This document shows, piece by piece, positions 26,414 to 26,687 of a stretch of 26,687 nucleotides of DNA. How positions within the stretch are numbered: the stretch's first letter is position 1; each line of letters begins with the position of its first letter. Made by a program: the position numbers and the translations under genes. Source of the DNA: Chara braunii (Eukaryota > Streptophyta > Charophyceae > Charales > Characeae); contig BFEA01000017.1 of NCBI GenBank assembly GCA_003427395.1, positions 838,180 to 864,866 of the forward strand, in the 5' to 3' direction. The notes below the pieces were generated by a model. It did not search any database, was not told the DNA's origin, and saw only the letters and a list, made by a program, of their open reading frames with translations.

Positions 26414-26687
26414 GGGTAACTAGGGCGCAGTCACGAAAGCAGTTTCTAAATGCATTTCAAACTGCATATTTTAATTCCAATCGGAAGTTTACTATGCAGT
26501 AGAAACTCCACTTTGCAGAAAAGTCGCACTGCGGAGTTTGGAACTGCAGTTCAGTCAGGCAGGAGGACATATTTTCTTTTTGGCTGCGCACCGCGTTGTT
26601 TTTTCTTTTCGTTTTTTTTCCTGTCCCCCCCTCCCCCGCCCCCCCAGCAAAAAAAAATAAAAATTCTCGGCCATGGCCAATCTGGGG
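26414..26687. other. No gene; low-complexity end
   Basis: 26414-26570 has repeated short GCAGT/CTGCA phrases (ACTGCATATTTTAATTCC, CTATGCAGTAGAAACTCC, CACTGCGGAGTTTGGAACTG) but no clear unit. 26580-26660 is T-rich, then C-rich, then A-rich. Confidence 0.4.

Overview
This looks like intergenic nuclear DNA from a large, transposon-rich eukaryotic genome. I found no intact host gene. The best lineage clue is a minus-strand U6 snRNA copy (24971-25065), whose 5' stem-loop and 3' end (AAATCGAGAAATGG) are of the green-plant type. A LINE ORF1 with a DUF4283-like region plus a zinc knuckle also fits plants. A streptophyte, possibly a charophyte alga such as Chara, is my guess; the sequence does not prove it. 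Base composition is patchy: AT-rich blocks (about 6480-7400, 14740-16250, 19640-20220) alternate with G-, C- or purine-rich tracts.

Layout. 1-4700: a GA microsatellite, a purine tract, a decayed LINE ORF2 C-terminus (about 2646-3440), and a 478-bp inverted-repeat element with a 10-bp target duplication (4181-4658). 4700-7070: a minisatellite, a tRNA-like SINE head, CAT-rich and polypurine tracts, a hairpin MITE and a 102-bp tandem repeat. 7070-10030: copy A of an approximately 1.25-kb dispersed repeat ('family R'), two LINE 3'-ORF fragments, a small TTAA-flanked MITE and a SINE cluster. 10750-14712: another hairpin MITE, a stop-riddled LINE ORF1 (+ strand), a second decayed + frame, and an open 292-codon LTR-retrotransposon-type gag with a CCHC knuckle (- strand). 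14900-17830: a nested palindrome, then a LINE whose 5' part is inverted against its 3' part, as in twin priming. 17865-20220: a tail-to-tail SINE pair forming a long hairpin, then family R copies C and B, inverted relative to copy A. 20220-24500: proline-coding and GC-rich minisatellite DNA, more SINEs and another LINE 3' fragment. 24500-26687: a LINE ORF2 C-terminus interrupted by the U6 retrocopy, a duplicated 3' tail, and a last SINE.

The most interesting unexplained signal is a short interspersed repeat of about 54 bp, present at least ten times. It opens with a conserved stem-loop (GCTGGACCCGGTTTCCAGC), followed by a second stem-loop around CCACCAATAGA, and usually carries an A-rich tail. 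A variant of the same head starts a second SINE type with a different body. Two copies show paired changes that keep the first stem. I see no tRNA-type promoter boxes in it and do not recognise the family. Nothing here forms an operon or a working pathway; relations between features are mostly nesting and insertion order.
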